A program made the position numbers and the translations under genes. From Ligula intestinalis (lineage: Eukaryota; Platyhelminthes; Cestoda; Diphyllobothriidea; Diphyllobothriidae): a stretch of 64,000 bases of DNA. Shown here one piece after another: positions 21,701 to 34,300 of this stretch. The notes under the pieces were generated by a model. It saw only the letters and a program-made list of their open reading frames with translations, had not been told where the DNA came from and searched no databases. The DNA lies in contig JAYGXS010000007.1 in assembly GCA_036362985.1 (NCBI GenBank), positions 23,090,333 through 23,154,332 of the forward strand, read 5' to 3'. Position 1 is the stretch's first letter; the number at the start of each line of letters is the position of its first letter.

Positions 21701-24039
21701 GTACGCACAAAGGCGTTGCAAATTTACCTGGCTGCCAGCCAGCATGTTTGTTCAATTCTGATTGGCTCCTTGTCCAGACTATGTCCCTCGCGTTCCTGCT
21801 TCAATACACTCAGCCTTTGTGTAAGAACGACCTGCGTTAAAGTGTTTTGTCTGAGTACACGCTCTCGCTCTCCCTCTGACCGATTGGCATCTCCTCTGCT
21901 CTCGTATGGACTTTGGGAACCGGGGCCGGCTAATGAACCGTTCGTGCTAATTAGTAGTACCAGTAACAGTTCACGAGAGCTTTAAGGGATTCAACTGTGG
22001 TAGGATCATGTTTGCGGTGACTTTAAGCTCTGACAAGGACTTAAAAGACAGAATGTCCTTCAAAATAATCCCTACTGACTGCAAATGTGGCCCGAAAGGC
22101 GACGCGCAGGATGTACCAGAAGGCCTTGATACAATAGTCGCCAGTTATTAAGTCCACCTCGGGCCCAGACCAAATTGGGCTTAATAAGCTGCGGGCGCAC
22201 TAACCGGAGAGTCCTAGTTCTTGATGAGCAAACGCAAGATAGACACTATATGTTACATACGTACTGTATTATGTGTAAAGCTTGGTTATATACAAGAAAA
22301 GACCCCTCATGTCTGCTGCTGCTGTCCGAACAGCGTGTCGCGAAATTTAACTTGAAAAATGACAACAACTCACATCCGGCATCTTGTTTTGCGTAAGACT
22401 GGCCAAAATTATGCAACCAGCTGCGCACGCAGAGAGATGAGAATCTTACTCTATCCTGTTGGCAAACTGGGCTTATTAGCCGGCGGATTTTGCTATGTAA
22501 AATTCCGTCCCAATCTGATGTGGGCTTAATACGCGGCTGGGCATATTAACCGTGGACGTAATAACCGACGACTACTGTAATTGGAAAGTCTGGTCCAGCG
22601 AGTGTCTTCTGGCATTCAATATAAGCAAATGCGTAGCACTAAGCTTGGAATCTGGGTTGAGACATTTCCCAAAACACCAGTGCTGTAGAAAAACGCTTTT
22701 ATTAAAAGTATTGAATATGCCCTGGACAAATTTAAAGCTTCTGCCCTCCGAAAACTCAAAAAGAGATGTCCAAATACGACGATACTCGTGTCCTGGGTGA
22801 GGCGTCCTTCCATTGTGTTCCTTTCTGAACTGTTCATTTGGGTCCTCAGTGCCTTCGTTATACAGCTTTTTTCATATGTAACTCTTATACAAACAAACAA
22901 ATCTAAACTTCAGTCACGTAAATAGAAAGGCTTGCGTGACAGAAAGTTCCCTTACAGCAAGTAGGTGTCTACGCGAGTTCTACGACAGCTCTACAAGTCT
23001 ACAAAGTAGAGGTCTATTAGAGCTCTACACGCAACCAGCATAGAATTCTACGAGAGTTCTACATGGGGTCTACGATGTAGACACTCAATTTTCCGCCGGA
23101 CAGGGGGTACCTCCTTTATCGTGAAAACCCCCTGTTTTTTGAAACGCGGCAAAACAGTACTTTTTTGAAGACATTTAACATCAAGAAAATTTATTATTCC
23201 TAAAAATAGGGTTAAAATATTACTTTAGAAAAAAATGATTGTGTGGGCGCTGTAGTTAGAGTTCAGCTCTTAAAGAAGTGCTGCTAAAGAGGGATTGGGA
23301 ACAAAATGTTGGGTCTCCTAATGCTCCGGAGCCATCCTCCTCGAAACCCCTGTGTTCTACAAGTATGAAAGTACATCGCCAAGTTAAGAGGCATGAAAGA
23401 AAGAAAGAATTAGTCCATTATAAAAATGTGTAATGTATAAAAAGTATTCGCTCAAGCATAAAACCGCCAGTTTTGGACGTTTACATGTTGTTCTGTTCGT
23501 AAAAGAATTCTAGGAGTCTGAAGATTTTTAAAACAATAGTACCTTTGATCTTATAACCTGCACGATCATGAATAGAAAGGGAATGTGATTCGAGATTAAA
23601 TCGGTGCTGGTTGAGCAGTGGCCCATGGTCCGTGAAGATCACTTATAACATGGAACGCTGTTCCTTCCTTTGCGCGCGTGCATGCTTGGAACCCGCTGTT
23701 GCGCACACGTAATCCCTATGTTGACGTGATAATTCTTGATACCTATTCTGCCGTTCAGTTCATTTGAGGGAAATGTAGTGTCACCGTAGCAACCCTCCTT
23801 ACTATTTGTTGCATATTTACCGCAACCCGGCCTGGCAAATCATCTTCAAGGCTGACTCGCACAGGACTACACAGTGACGACTGCCCCGCCCACGCACTTC
23901 TGACACGGCCATCTGGACTGCGGCCGTAGGTTCATCCGACTGCCTACCTCCTTTCCCCCTTCGTTCTCCAAGGCTCACTGCTCTAAAATCGACTCGTCAC
24001 AAACAAATGCTACAATACTTTCTTTCACTGGCGTCCCCA
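21701..24039. other. No gene recognised
   Basis: AT-rich DNA with short frames and no supported exon. It includes a TCTAC-rich stretch (22961-23085) and repeated 'gggcttaata' motifs near 22170 and 22525. Confidence 0.35.
22961..23085. repeat. TCTAC-rich degenerate repeat
   Basis: About nine TCTAC pentamers occur within 125 bp, several as 'gttctac' or 'ctctac' at irregular spacing, with reverse-complement GTAGA copies interleaved. This could fold locally. It is not a regular microsatellite. Confidence 0.55.
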
Positions 24040-24430
24040 CCCCCAGGCTTGACCTCGCAGCTGCTTCTGGCTAACCGATAACAGTTGCGTCAGCGTCCCC
24101 GACAGCTGACCATGACTTATTCACTTACGCACATACGTGCACGACCCGCATGTCCAAATAAGCGCGCCTGCCTGCCTTGGGGCCACTTGACTTAGATACC
24201 CCTCGGGCGATACTGCAAAGACCCGCTACAGACGACATCCGCTCGGGCAATTGCAACACACCAATGACAGAACACTTGAACTCGTTTCCCAGTCATGTAA
24301 AAGCAACTGTCATCAACCCCACAAAACACTCAGTCGACTCCCTCAGGCCTGGTTTCGCCAGTGTCCACCCGAGACAGCAACTCAGAGTTCTGTACACAAT
24401 AAAACCATCATTCTGGTCACACTTGCCTTT
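24040..24430 (+). repeat. LTR-like dispersed repeat
   Basis: It carries the family landmarks 'tgcaacacaccaatgacag', 'cagtcatgtaaaagcaactg', 'gagacagcaactcagagttc' and 'gtacacaataaaaccatcat' in order. It ends against a jockey-like fragment in the same orientation. Confidence 0.55.
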
Positions 24431-24458
24431 CCCCTCAAACCTGGCATTCGACCTATGA

Positions 24459-25106
24459 TTGATGGGCTGTGTTAACATGACCAATGTACATCACCTCTAT
24501 CAGGAAACTCAAGTCTTGCCTCTGAAAGTTCACTCTATCATGCAGGCAAAAATCTACATTGCGCAGTCCCATAACCCAGAACATCCGGATAATCGTCTCT
24601 TAACACGCCCTCCACCTGCTAGACGCACTAAGCAATCTACCATAGACGCGTACCGCTCACATGCTTAGGTGTATCCTACTAATCTACCGATACCAGACCT
24701 CGTTAAGCGTATCCACACCGAAACTGTCGAGCAAGCCATTAGCAGCTCTTATCCCAACAGAGTCCTCAACACTCCTCCGCCGGTATGGCCAGAGAACGCA
24801 GGGCCAACTGTCCAGAAACGCAAGCACCAGACCATCCAAACTGCGTTCCGGCTTCTCCACGCTGCAGAATTCATTCAAATGCCGTCTCACCTCACGGGCA
24901 ATTGTCCTGACTGCCTCCTGCCTTCCCACACTACGTGCCACCTCTTCGATTGCCCGGCCAACCCGACGGACCTCATGCCTGACGACCTATGCCTTCACCC
25001 GGACAAAGTAGCCGAATTCCTTCATCTTTCTTTAAAAAAAATCTATACCATGTAGTGCTGGCAAACTAGGTTAAGGGAGTAAGTTAGTAGAACAACAACA
25101 ACAACC
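24459..25106 (+). mobile_element. Jockey-like retrotransposon, C-terminal fragment
   Basis: One frame (24459-25055) with a single stop at 24666 encodes the C-terminal region after the reverse transcriptase: VHHLYQETQVLPLKVHSIM, IHTETVEQAI, then a CxxC...HLFDCPANPT block and a hydrophobic end. HLFxCPAxPT near the C-terminus is characteristic of jockey-type elements. The 3' end is an (AAC)n tract at 25093-25106. Everything upstream of the C-terminus is missing. Confidence 0.75.
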
Positions 25107-25564
25107 TGATGATTGTAGTGATCCGATTCCACCCACTACTTAAACCCCTACAAAATATACTATTCCTTCCATCCGCCCTCCACCCCCCTACTTTTCTCCA
25201 CACACGTAACCGGACCTGAAGACCGCAGCGACGAGCGTCTTCCATACTAACCTAAGCCACTGCGATGGTTATCCTCGCCACACCTGTTTTGACTAAGTTG
25301 TCATCACACCACCAGATGTGAGCAGACCTCGTAAGGCGACAAAAGTCAATTCATCGATGTGCAAAGAAACCAACCTGTACCAGACAGAACACAGAGTTTT
25401 GTCTGGCAAACAGTCAAAGTTTAAGCTTTCAAAAAACTCAAAATAGTACAAAATTCGAATTTCAGCGGACAGAAAACAAATCAAGATTTCTGGAAGGAGG
25501 GTAACAAAATATTGGGGTTGGAGAGCAGTGGCGGTCGCGACAGGTAAGCCTAGAGGATGTTCAC
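25107..25564. other. No gene recognised; possible downstream exon of gene 3
   Basis: A long minus-strand frame crosses this stretch but is not protein-like over its full length. A possible small exon near 25400-25450 (minus) has a weak acceptor, so I do not claim it. Confidence 0.25.
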
Positions 25565-25648
25565 TTGCCAACCCTCCATCCAGTCGGGCGGGTCCGAGTC
25601 TCGGAGAGCGAGAACATTGTCCATACATTCGCGCATAAATGGCGACAG
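25565..25648 (-). CDS. Probable internal exon of unknown gene 3
   Basis: Eighty-four bases, exactly 28 codons, are bounded by a pyrimidine-rich acceptor (ctctcctaccttcag) and a donor (caa/gtgaac). The peptide begins LSPFMRECMDNVLALRDSD and ends in DWMEGWQ. Both ends are phase 0, compatible with the phase-0 donor of the exon at 27854-28147. I do not recognise the protein. Exons in between may exist. Confidence 0.4.
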
Positions 25649-27853
25649 CTGAAGGTAGGAGAGGGAAGACAGAGTGAGACACGTCAAAGGCTGAAGCGCA
25701 GTTAACATTGAAGATCAGCCAACAGGCCAGACAGATCACTATAAATGCACTGGGCGACTCTACCTTCAGGGTCTCGAGGAAAGCAGACGACCTGGTTGTT
25801 GTTGGTGGCTGGCTATTTCCAAGGAGGGTATCCTGGCTTGTTGGCGCGGAGTCTTTCTGACTGGGATTTGATTGTGCACACTGCGTTTGGGAATAAGGCA
25901 CCAGGGGAGTCAAACTCACGATCTGGAAGTGAGTTAAAATGAGTTAAATTAACCGTACATAAACGATCTACTGAAATCAAGTGAGTAGAATGTTTATAGT
26001 CATATTAGTGATCCGTTAGAAGACTTGTTTGAATAGACCGAACAAAAGGCACCCTACGCAAGTGAAGCAAACCAATGGAGCCTTTGGGAATAAGGCACCA
26101 GGATATTCAAACCTACAATCTGATGGGAGACAGAGAGCAATGACTGAACTGTCGCTAGGTTTCATTACGTGACGCCCAATGGCTGCCTCTGAAGGAATAC
26201 GAAATATCCCGGCCAGGGCATTTGCTTCTTTCCAATTACTTCCGGGACTCGCATTCTCGCTTGCATCGACGATTCAGAGGTCGCGTTAACAGTACATACG
26301 GTAGGTCAGCTACAATAGCTGGACCAGGATGGATGCGTAGTCAGACGGCGACTTGAATAAAAAGCGAATTACGTAGGAGTAAGTATCTAGCGACACGACA
26401 TGCCGAAAGTTAGGCCGCATAATGGCAGATCTGAACGGAAAACACGTTCAGTGCATTAGAACAATGAAATTTTCAAATTACATGCACAATGCATCCACCA
26501 AAATCACATGAGTAGTATGTTTATAATTTCTTAAAAATTCATTTGGTGAGTCTTTCACATTTCGAGTTTACCGAAGTTTACGTAGGTGAAGTAAACCACT
26601 GGAGTTTGACTCCGTTTCACTATTCAATCCAATCGATGGCAAAAATGCATTCGTGCACAACAATAACAGCGAAAGCAGACGAGTAAAAATAGGACTTCCT
26701 AAAACTGGCGCGATGTCATTGTTTCGAGACAAATGGGGTGAAAATGGCAAGGTGGCTGACCGAGGCTGACTAGGATGATGCCATCGCCTTGCTAGCTTCA
26801 GGTTGTGGCGGTACAGAGTCTGCGGTGAGAGAGAGAGTAACGAAAATTCCATTTCTATGAGAGGACGATAGTGAGTACTCATTTGAAGGCCTGCTTTGTC
26901 TTCTTCTATTGTGCTGGCGCTAGGGACAACAGGGACGCAAGCCCAAAGTTCGTATAAACTAGAAGTACCGGGCACCAGTCATAACAATTTAATGACGAAA
27001 CGCTACGCATATATGTGACAGCCATTCTGCAATATCAAAAGTTCACTCTGCAGTGACTGTAGACAAGAGTTATTTGGAAAAACAATGCTACTCACAGTTT
27101 GTGGGTAATATTTTAAAACGACTATGATTAAGCATGTATCTACAAACGCATATAACGACATGCAAACAATAGACCTTTCGAAGTCATTGCCTATTACACT
27201 CATCAAATAAACTAAAACACTCGCAAAAAGTTTGCAATGTGCGCATGTGAATAGCGAAGGCACCTATAGGACTCCGACGGTCAGCAAACAAAAGAGATTC
27301 TATTGTGGCCAGCCGATTGGCATGATACACCAGAAATGGCCAATATAGCTTTCTAAAGTAGCTTAAGTCGACTAGACGGGTGCAAATATAAGGAAGCAAT
27401 TCAGCTGGAAGTGACGATCAAAATTACGGAGCCGTGTCAAAAAGTCAACATCTGTGTGGCAGTACCACAGGCCATATTATAGGTGCTATTTCAGATTGGC
27501 TCCATCGAGCATCCGCTCATGTACGCGCTCGTTCGGTCTAAAATAGTCGCGGGGATGGCAGGCGTTAAGCGCTGCGGTGAGTTTGGATTCGTGCTCTCAC
27601 ATAGCTTCGTTAATAAGCCATCGGATAGTTGCTGTAAGAGCCTAGAAAATGAGTAGTTTTTCGCCCTCTTTTTCTGACGACGATGGACTGAAGTAAGAGT
27701 TCGGAAAGAAGTAATTCCGGCCTATTTTCTTCTTCTCCGGTTATACAAACGCCTCGAATGCGAATAATCGCCTACAGTCATCCGTTGAGCTCGTTGAAGA
27801 CACACGCAGTGGAGGTATGAGTAAGAGACAGAAACAGCAGTTACATAGCTCAC
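25649..27853. other. Presumed intron of gene 3, no element identified
   Basis: Between the two phase-0 exons I find no further exon I can support. Some segments repeat locally ('gggaataaggcaccagg' near 25892 and 26090). A 135-codon minus-strand frame at 26568-26975 lacks a credible donor. Confidence 0.3.
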
Positions 27854-28147
27854 TTCAAATAGGTTAGAGGGGCATTGAGAAGGCTGGATGTTCAGTGGCT
27901 CTTGCGTTGGCCGCCGAATACGACGTGGGGCGGCAGGTCGACGCAGGATGTCAACCTCAGCCGGCAAAAGCGGCACCGTTACCTTGTCGAGAACAGACTC
28001 AAAGTATTCCGATCGAAGAAAGCCAGGATGTTCATTCAGCGTCCGCAGATCTATCCTTGGCGCTTGACCTGGCTCGATGACCTCATCGTCGGCATACACG
28101 TACATTGCTGGCGGCCCCACACCTGCTTCCGTGAAGCTTTCTTCCAT
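27854..28147 (-). CDS. First coding exon of unknown gene 3
   Basis: Ninety-eight codons run from ATG 28147 to a donor at 27853 (gaa/gtgagc), phase 0. The protein is acidic then basic: MEESFTEAG, ADDEVIEPGQAPRIDL, VTVPLLPAEVDILRRPAAP and RRIRRPTQEPLNIQP. There is no signal peptide or membrane segment. A strong acceptor (tttttgttcttag) ends two bases before the ATG. This means either a 5' UTR intron or a spliced-leader site. The exon lies 184 bp downstream of the MCMBP stop codon in the same orientation, hinting at co-transcription. I do not recognise the family. Confidence 0.6.
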
Positions 28148-28149
28148 GT

Positions 28150-28165
28150 CTAAGAACAAAAAATA
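28150..28165 (-). promoter_or_regulatory. Splice or trans-splice acceptor before gene 3 ATG
   Basis: The minus strand reads attttttgttcttag immediately before the exon. It lies about 85 bases after the AATAAA at 28240-28235, the arrangement seen at trans-spliced operon junctions. Confidence 0.45.
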
Positions 28166-28234
28166 CCCCCTCTCAAGACTATGGCTGAGAGATCTTAGTA
28201 AAGAAAAAAACGCACAGGAGCCCATTTGTACGTT

Positions 28235-28240
28235 TTATTT
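28235..28240 (-). terminator. Polyadenylation signal of MCMBP
   Basis: A canonical AATAAA lies 93 bases after the MCMBP stop codon, followed by a T-rich stretch (gtttttttcttt), as expected for a cleavage region. Confidence 0.65.
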
Positions 28241-28332
28241 TCATCAGGTACATCTAGCAGAAATAAAAGTGGGATGAGAAGTGCATAAAAAATAAGGGGG
28301 AGGTGGAATCTTCGAGGAAAGTCCGACAGCAG

Positions 28333-31300
28333 TTACTTGGTTGTACTCTCCTTGAGGCGCGCCTTCCGTGCAGTTTCCACAGCGACAACAGAATTCCAGT
28401 GCTTCTCCGTAGGTTGACTATCACCGCAACTCTGCACGTAAAGCCTACGAGGGAAAGGGGGAGAAGAGTACATGAGGTTGTACTAAATAGAGGTAAGTGA
28501 TGCATTGTGCGACGACACGTTCACTGAATTTATACTATGAAAACTAATGTACACAAACGATCTACTGAAATCGGGAGAGTAGCGTGTTTATAGTCATTTT
28601 TATTAGTTCATTGTATAAAATATTGAAAGTGGGAATAAAAATGATGCAATGTTTCTCTGAGGGGTATAGCCGAGTCGGACCTCGAACCCGGGCAACCTGG
28701 CGAGGAAAAAACAACCTGTACGCCACAGGGCACACCAAAAATAAAACCATCAATTAGGGAACTGAGCAGGCGCAGACGTGATGGCTGGGACAAGAATTTC
28801 ATGCGCCTATTAATGTCCCAGCCATCACATCTACGTCTTCTCAACTACTTCCTAGGACTCGCGCGTTCACTTGTACTGTTAAGTAAGAAATTAGAAGACT
28901 TACTTTAGGAGACAGAGCATGACAGCGAAGTCCTCCGCTTCTACGAAAGTTGATTTGTCTTTGCGCCAATCTACGAAATCCCGATTGATAACCTGCAAGA
29001 AAAAGGTACATGACATAAAAATGAATCATCATAAAAAGTAGACGAATAAGGGTCGATCGCAGGAACAAGAACAGCTTTATTCGTCAGCCCTTTCGGATGC
29101 ATGCCTAAATCCCCATCCTCGTGGACAGTATCGAATACGGCACAAATGGTTGTAGCAGCTGCTATGCTAACGAAGTTAGACAGCATTGCCGACAAAGACA
29201 AGGCAGACTGGAATGACCATTTCCTACTCAATAGCCATCAGCAGCTGACCATACCCAACCCCGAGTGGGGCACCGTCTGAGGCTTGAATCCGCGACCTTT
29301 TGATCAGAAGTCTGACGCTCTAACCATTCAGCCACGGGCTCGTTCTCTTGCCAGTTTAGGTCGGGAGATATTGACACTAATTTACGACACTTCCCCTGTC
29401 GATTTAGACGATTGGCACCGCGTGCTCCAACAGCCGCAGTAAACGCTGAAGCAGACACTGAGGCACGCTGGGCAAGCAACACGAAGGCTACCGCAAGCAG
29501 AAGCAACGCAGCGAACTACCGAAAAAGAAAACAGGAGTTTAAGCAGACTTGCGGAGAATCTGCCCACTCGCTCGCCACTCCCACCCCCGTTTACTAATCA
29601 CTAACGAAAATCACGCATCTCTTTCTGACTGAAGGCTCATTCTCAAGCTCCGCCAGCAGCCGCACAGTGGCTAGTAGTCTAGTCTCATACCATTGGCAGC
29701 TGAAGACCGGAATGACAAGTTCTGGTTTACTAGCCGTCATATGCCAGTCATACCCAACCCTGATTTAGGCCCCATTCTAGGTTCGAGCCCGGGACCTTTT
29801 GATCAGAAGTCTGACGCTCTAACCATTCAACCACAGGCTGTTTGTCTTGCCGGTTTACATCATGAATAGTGATACTCGATGACGAACGTTGATTAATCGC
29901 TAACGGGGCTCACTCGTCCCGGTCTACCTTGATGCTGAAGCTCCGTCAACAGGCTAACAGTCCAGGCAGTAGCATAGCTGACAAAGGAAGATTAAAATGG
30001 AAGGGATAGGGTACGGCTGGCTGATGGTGGCTAATGAACCAGAAATTTTCACTCTAATATCCCTTATCTTTGCCATCAGCGCTATATGCCAAGACAACTA
30101 GCCGTCCTGGGACTACAGGCAGGGCTTGAGAATTAGCTCCAAAGCACAGCGGGAGAAGTGAGCTCCATTAGCGATCCGACAACATTCGTCAACGAGGCAC
30201 CGAAGTTCTCGCAAACGGTAGCAAGTGCGTAAACTGCGAGCTTGTGCCGAGCCTATTCACAAGTGCAGCGACCTTCCCCCTCCATATTCAGCGCAGCGAT
30301 TTAGACTGTGCAAAGTAATTAGTCACACAGGGAGTGCGCATACGCGGGTGCTGTTCCAATACTAGTGAGTCGTTATACAGACCGAATGGAATGCTTCCAA
30401 CGATACGCGGAATGTTTCAGGCGCGAATACAGCACTTCGGTACCCATAACGGGGAGGATTAGGCTCTGCCAAACTTTCACAACTCGTTTGATAGAAGACT
30501 CTCTTCATAATCAGTTTAGGTGGGAAAGTGTACAGTTTAAAGATGCAATCAGAGTTGATTGGCGAATATAATCTAAAGCCGGCATGAAGTCTGATGTATG
30601 CGGTGGATAATAAACCTTTAGATGGGCATAGATGAAGACCGCTTGCGTAACCAATGTTTGGCTGAATGCGACATAAAATTGAGTTAAATATGCAACAAGT
30701 AAATTAAAGGAACATGACGACTAAGCCAGTTAAGCCAAGCTAGTGCATAAAATCGGATGAAGAGAAGGTAAAAAAACGGCCAATTAAAAAATGTTGAGGA
30801 AATTAACCTCTTGCAGATCTGGCCCGATTGAATAATCCTTTCCTGCGTGTTGAACTTCCAGTAGGTAGCGCCTTATTGGCCACAAATCTGATTCTGACGG
30901 GGTCACCTGAGAAGTTGTGGTCTCCGTGGACGGCTTCCATGGAACGGTCAGCATAGGCTGAGGAGTAAAATAAATCACAAAAAAACATGCTATTTACAAA
31001 ATTTCAGTACTTTTAATTGTGTGAATTATCAATAAAAGCAAGAACTAATTGAGAAATTGATGCGCTCGCTGGAAAAAGGATGCTATCCCACAATCAAAGA
31101 CAGACAAAACAGCAGACGGACATGGGGTTTAGTACATCCCTCCAGGATAGGCTAATCCAGACGGCTGAACTACTCCTGCAAAGTGAGTATGATGAAAAGG
31201 GAAATGTCCTCGAACACACCCAAATCCACAAATGTCCAAGTTCTGTCTCAAGACGTACTTCATATGCGACGAAACAATTTACAATTAGATTGAAGTCACG

Positions 31301-34300
31301 CCAATGGGTTCATTAACTTTGGGAATTAGCTAAGGCGTTCGGAGTCGATGACCCGACGACACCGGATTCAAAATTTCAGGCTCATGTCGTCTCTAATGAA
31401 GGAGATCAGCTGCTGATCAAAGTCATGTTTCCGAACCTGCATTATACTATTTAAGAGGAAGTAAACCTCCAACTGACCATATTTGATGTCCGGGTTTGCC
31501 TCGAACATTGTTATGGTCTAATAAACGAAAGTGTGCAAGGAAGAGCCTGAACGACAATAACCCAAATATTTCACATACGCAATTAAATCGAATCGCTACT
31601 CCCAAAGTGCTGCAATCCCTACAATGAACCAACAGATAGGTTGCCAAACTGAAATACCTTCGACGGACAGATACCTAGGTAGGGTTGTCAATCGGGCAAG
31701 CGCAAGCCTGATTGTCCGACCATCGGTTTCGATTAAGCCCACCATATGCCCCAAACAGGTTGCAGCAAGGAGGGTTACTGGAATCAGGGTTTAGATTTAA
31801 GTGATAGTAGACGTCACCGCATTTAGCACCTTCAACTGGGTTTAGGAAGACCAAACGGGATCAGGCGTTGGCCGCTTTCTACAATGCAGACCAGAACACC
31901 GCGTGACTTAGTCTTAAATGGCAGCAGAGTTTGCGCAGGTACTACCGCATTATCCACCCTTACTCTACTACAACTATTACAAAACAAGTGATGCAACTGA
32001 ATGATAGTAATACTGAAACTATGACTGACGGCAATATTATTCCGAGGTGAGGCTGATTCAAGCTAGCGCTGGTCTCATGCCCCCTCGATTTCAAATAGGA
32101 GTGTCAGCCGAGATTTATGATATTTCGGGTAGATTACATGTTTAGGCTTGGAGCACACTAGGGCTTGCACTGATTTCCGCCCTCCCAACTCTGTCCACCA
32201 AAAACTGACCGTTGCAACGAAGTTAGGACTACGAGGAGTTGGTGCTGTACACAGAGTAGAAGTACATATCAGACAACAGGCAATGAAATCAAAAGACCCA
32301 CTGCCACAGTAGATTACTTCTTATATCGTTTACTGGATCTGGTGTACTTGCAATCAAAGCAACTATGTCAGAGAGACTGCTACGGGCGCGAACCTTCGAA
32401 AATGCAGCAACAGTGTGCATAACTGACGCCAACTCTCAATTCGTGGCGCTTTCAAAAGGACACGGCCACACCTATAAGTTTATAAGGCTTAAATTCTCCC
32501 GAGGGGTGACAATCGCGGGAGCCAGAAATTCTTGCGGATTGGTTCACGAACCTCCAATATATTAACCAGGGCAATTAAAGCATGTTTTCACAGTCCGTAT
32601 TTAGCCACACAGGTGGCACGAACGAAGATTGTTTGACGACAGCATTAATAATTTCAATTGCCACCTAATTGTCTCGATGATAACCCACATTGGAGATAAA
32701 ATTGCAAGAGCCGACGACTCGGGGGGCCACAAAGCAGTCACCACACCGATTGCGATCATCGCCGATGAAGGCGTAAGCCGCTCCTGTTGAAAAGTATTTG
32801 GATTGATAGCAACTTAATTCTATAGATACTGCAACTTGTAGCATCCGCTCCTTTTCTCTGATGATGCATTAAATTGGGAATCTAAAAAGTCGGGTGGGAA
32901 TAAAAGGCTTCTTTCTCAGTTAATCGTAGTTAAAACATTCTTGACCGCGCGGTTCGTTCAAGATGTCCTGAACGGTAGAAGAAGGCCAATTTGAAATAAA
33001 CAACCTACTATAATGAAATACGTAGATAGTAATGTATATTAATACTTTGCGACTCCCAAAAACAGCCCGTAGTTTGCCATATTGCGTGTATTACATATGG
33101 CGCACGTTGCAGCCAAAGTGTTAATTATTTAACCGGAACACAATGTAAGGGCAAACGCTTACCCTGATGATTGAGGCGCAAGTTGAGAGGAGGAGGACAC
33201 GTACATCACTGTCCCAGTCCTGACTGTAGAACTGGAAATCGTAGGTGAGTTTGCGTTGGGTTGCCAACATCGTCAGCGCACGACAGTTGAGCACACCACG
33301 AGAGGTCAGCTGGCCACTCGTCATATCCGTCTCATCAACTACTATCTAGAATCGGGTGAACAACAACAAAAAAAGGCGTCTAACAAGAACAAAGCTGTTC
33401 ATAAGCAATAAAACCGAAGATCTTCCCATAACCCATTGTGATAACCGATATGCCCCTGTTGATATTCGCGGTCCACTGGGTTAGCTGGGGATATCGGTTG
33501 CCACGTCCAGGGTTCGCAGAACGAAAAACTGGCCAAAAAGGGTCAATTAATGCGGTTAATTGGAGCAGTCGAAATGGGCCTCGTGTCTGGAATGTCCTCT
33601 TGGGTAGTCTAAAACAAAAACAAAATCAAAATGCCTGCGGTGCAGTCTGGTGTTTGTAAAGCCTACAGGAAGGACAGCCACAGTCATGTGTAGTTTTTGC
33701 ATCTTGGTGCGACTGTTTACAAGCCGACATCTGTGGAAAACGCTGCACGACCATTAATAATATTATTGCTAATCTAAAACGCACTTCAGCATTCTGGACG
33801 GGAAAGCTCTGTTAGAAAATACCTACGCTTTGCTCATACCTGCACAGACATTGTTGATATCTACGGGATGAGCGCGAGTTCCGTAACCGATCGGTGAGCT
33901 AGTTCGATCATCGCAGCAAGCGCCAATCTACTACTGTAAATATTACCGATCGAAAACGGCAAGACTCCGTGGCGCCGTGTCTAAAGCGTTAGACTTCTGA
34001 TCAGGAAGGTCGGGTATGGCTGGCACATCAGCCAGAAATGGCTATTCTAGTCTTCCTTGTCATTAGCAGTAATCTTCTGCCTATCATGTATGCTCGTTGT
34101 TCAGCGGTTGCCGGCGGGACTCGAGAACGAGCCCCAAGGCCGAATGGGACGAGTGAGTTTCGTAACCAATCAGGGAGCGCCTATCTACCATTGTATTGGG
34201 CATATGTAATTTCCACTCCTTCCGGAAGACCATGATTAAATCCCGGTCATGTATGTGCACACTGCTCCCTAATTTACAGTAACATAACTATTTTAACTTG

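Noticed and set aside
25293..25919. 208-codon minus-strand open frame
   Set aside because: Composition is not protein-like over its length and it shows no motif. A short exon in another reading, with good splice sites (25565-25648), explains the only conserved-looking part.
26568..26975. 135-codon minus-strand frame as an exon of gene 3
   Set aside because: It has a good acceptor but no credible donor, and an alternative frame ends quickly. Not enough support.
29280..29345. tRNA gene
   Set aside because: A and B boxes are present, but the acceptor stem does not pair and the same flanks recur at many sites, so it is a SINE head. The same applies to the heads at 5.9, 7.2, 47.8 and 61.4 kb.
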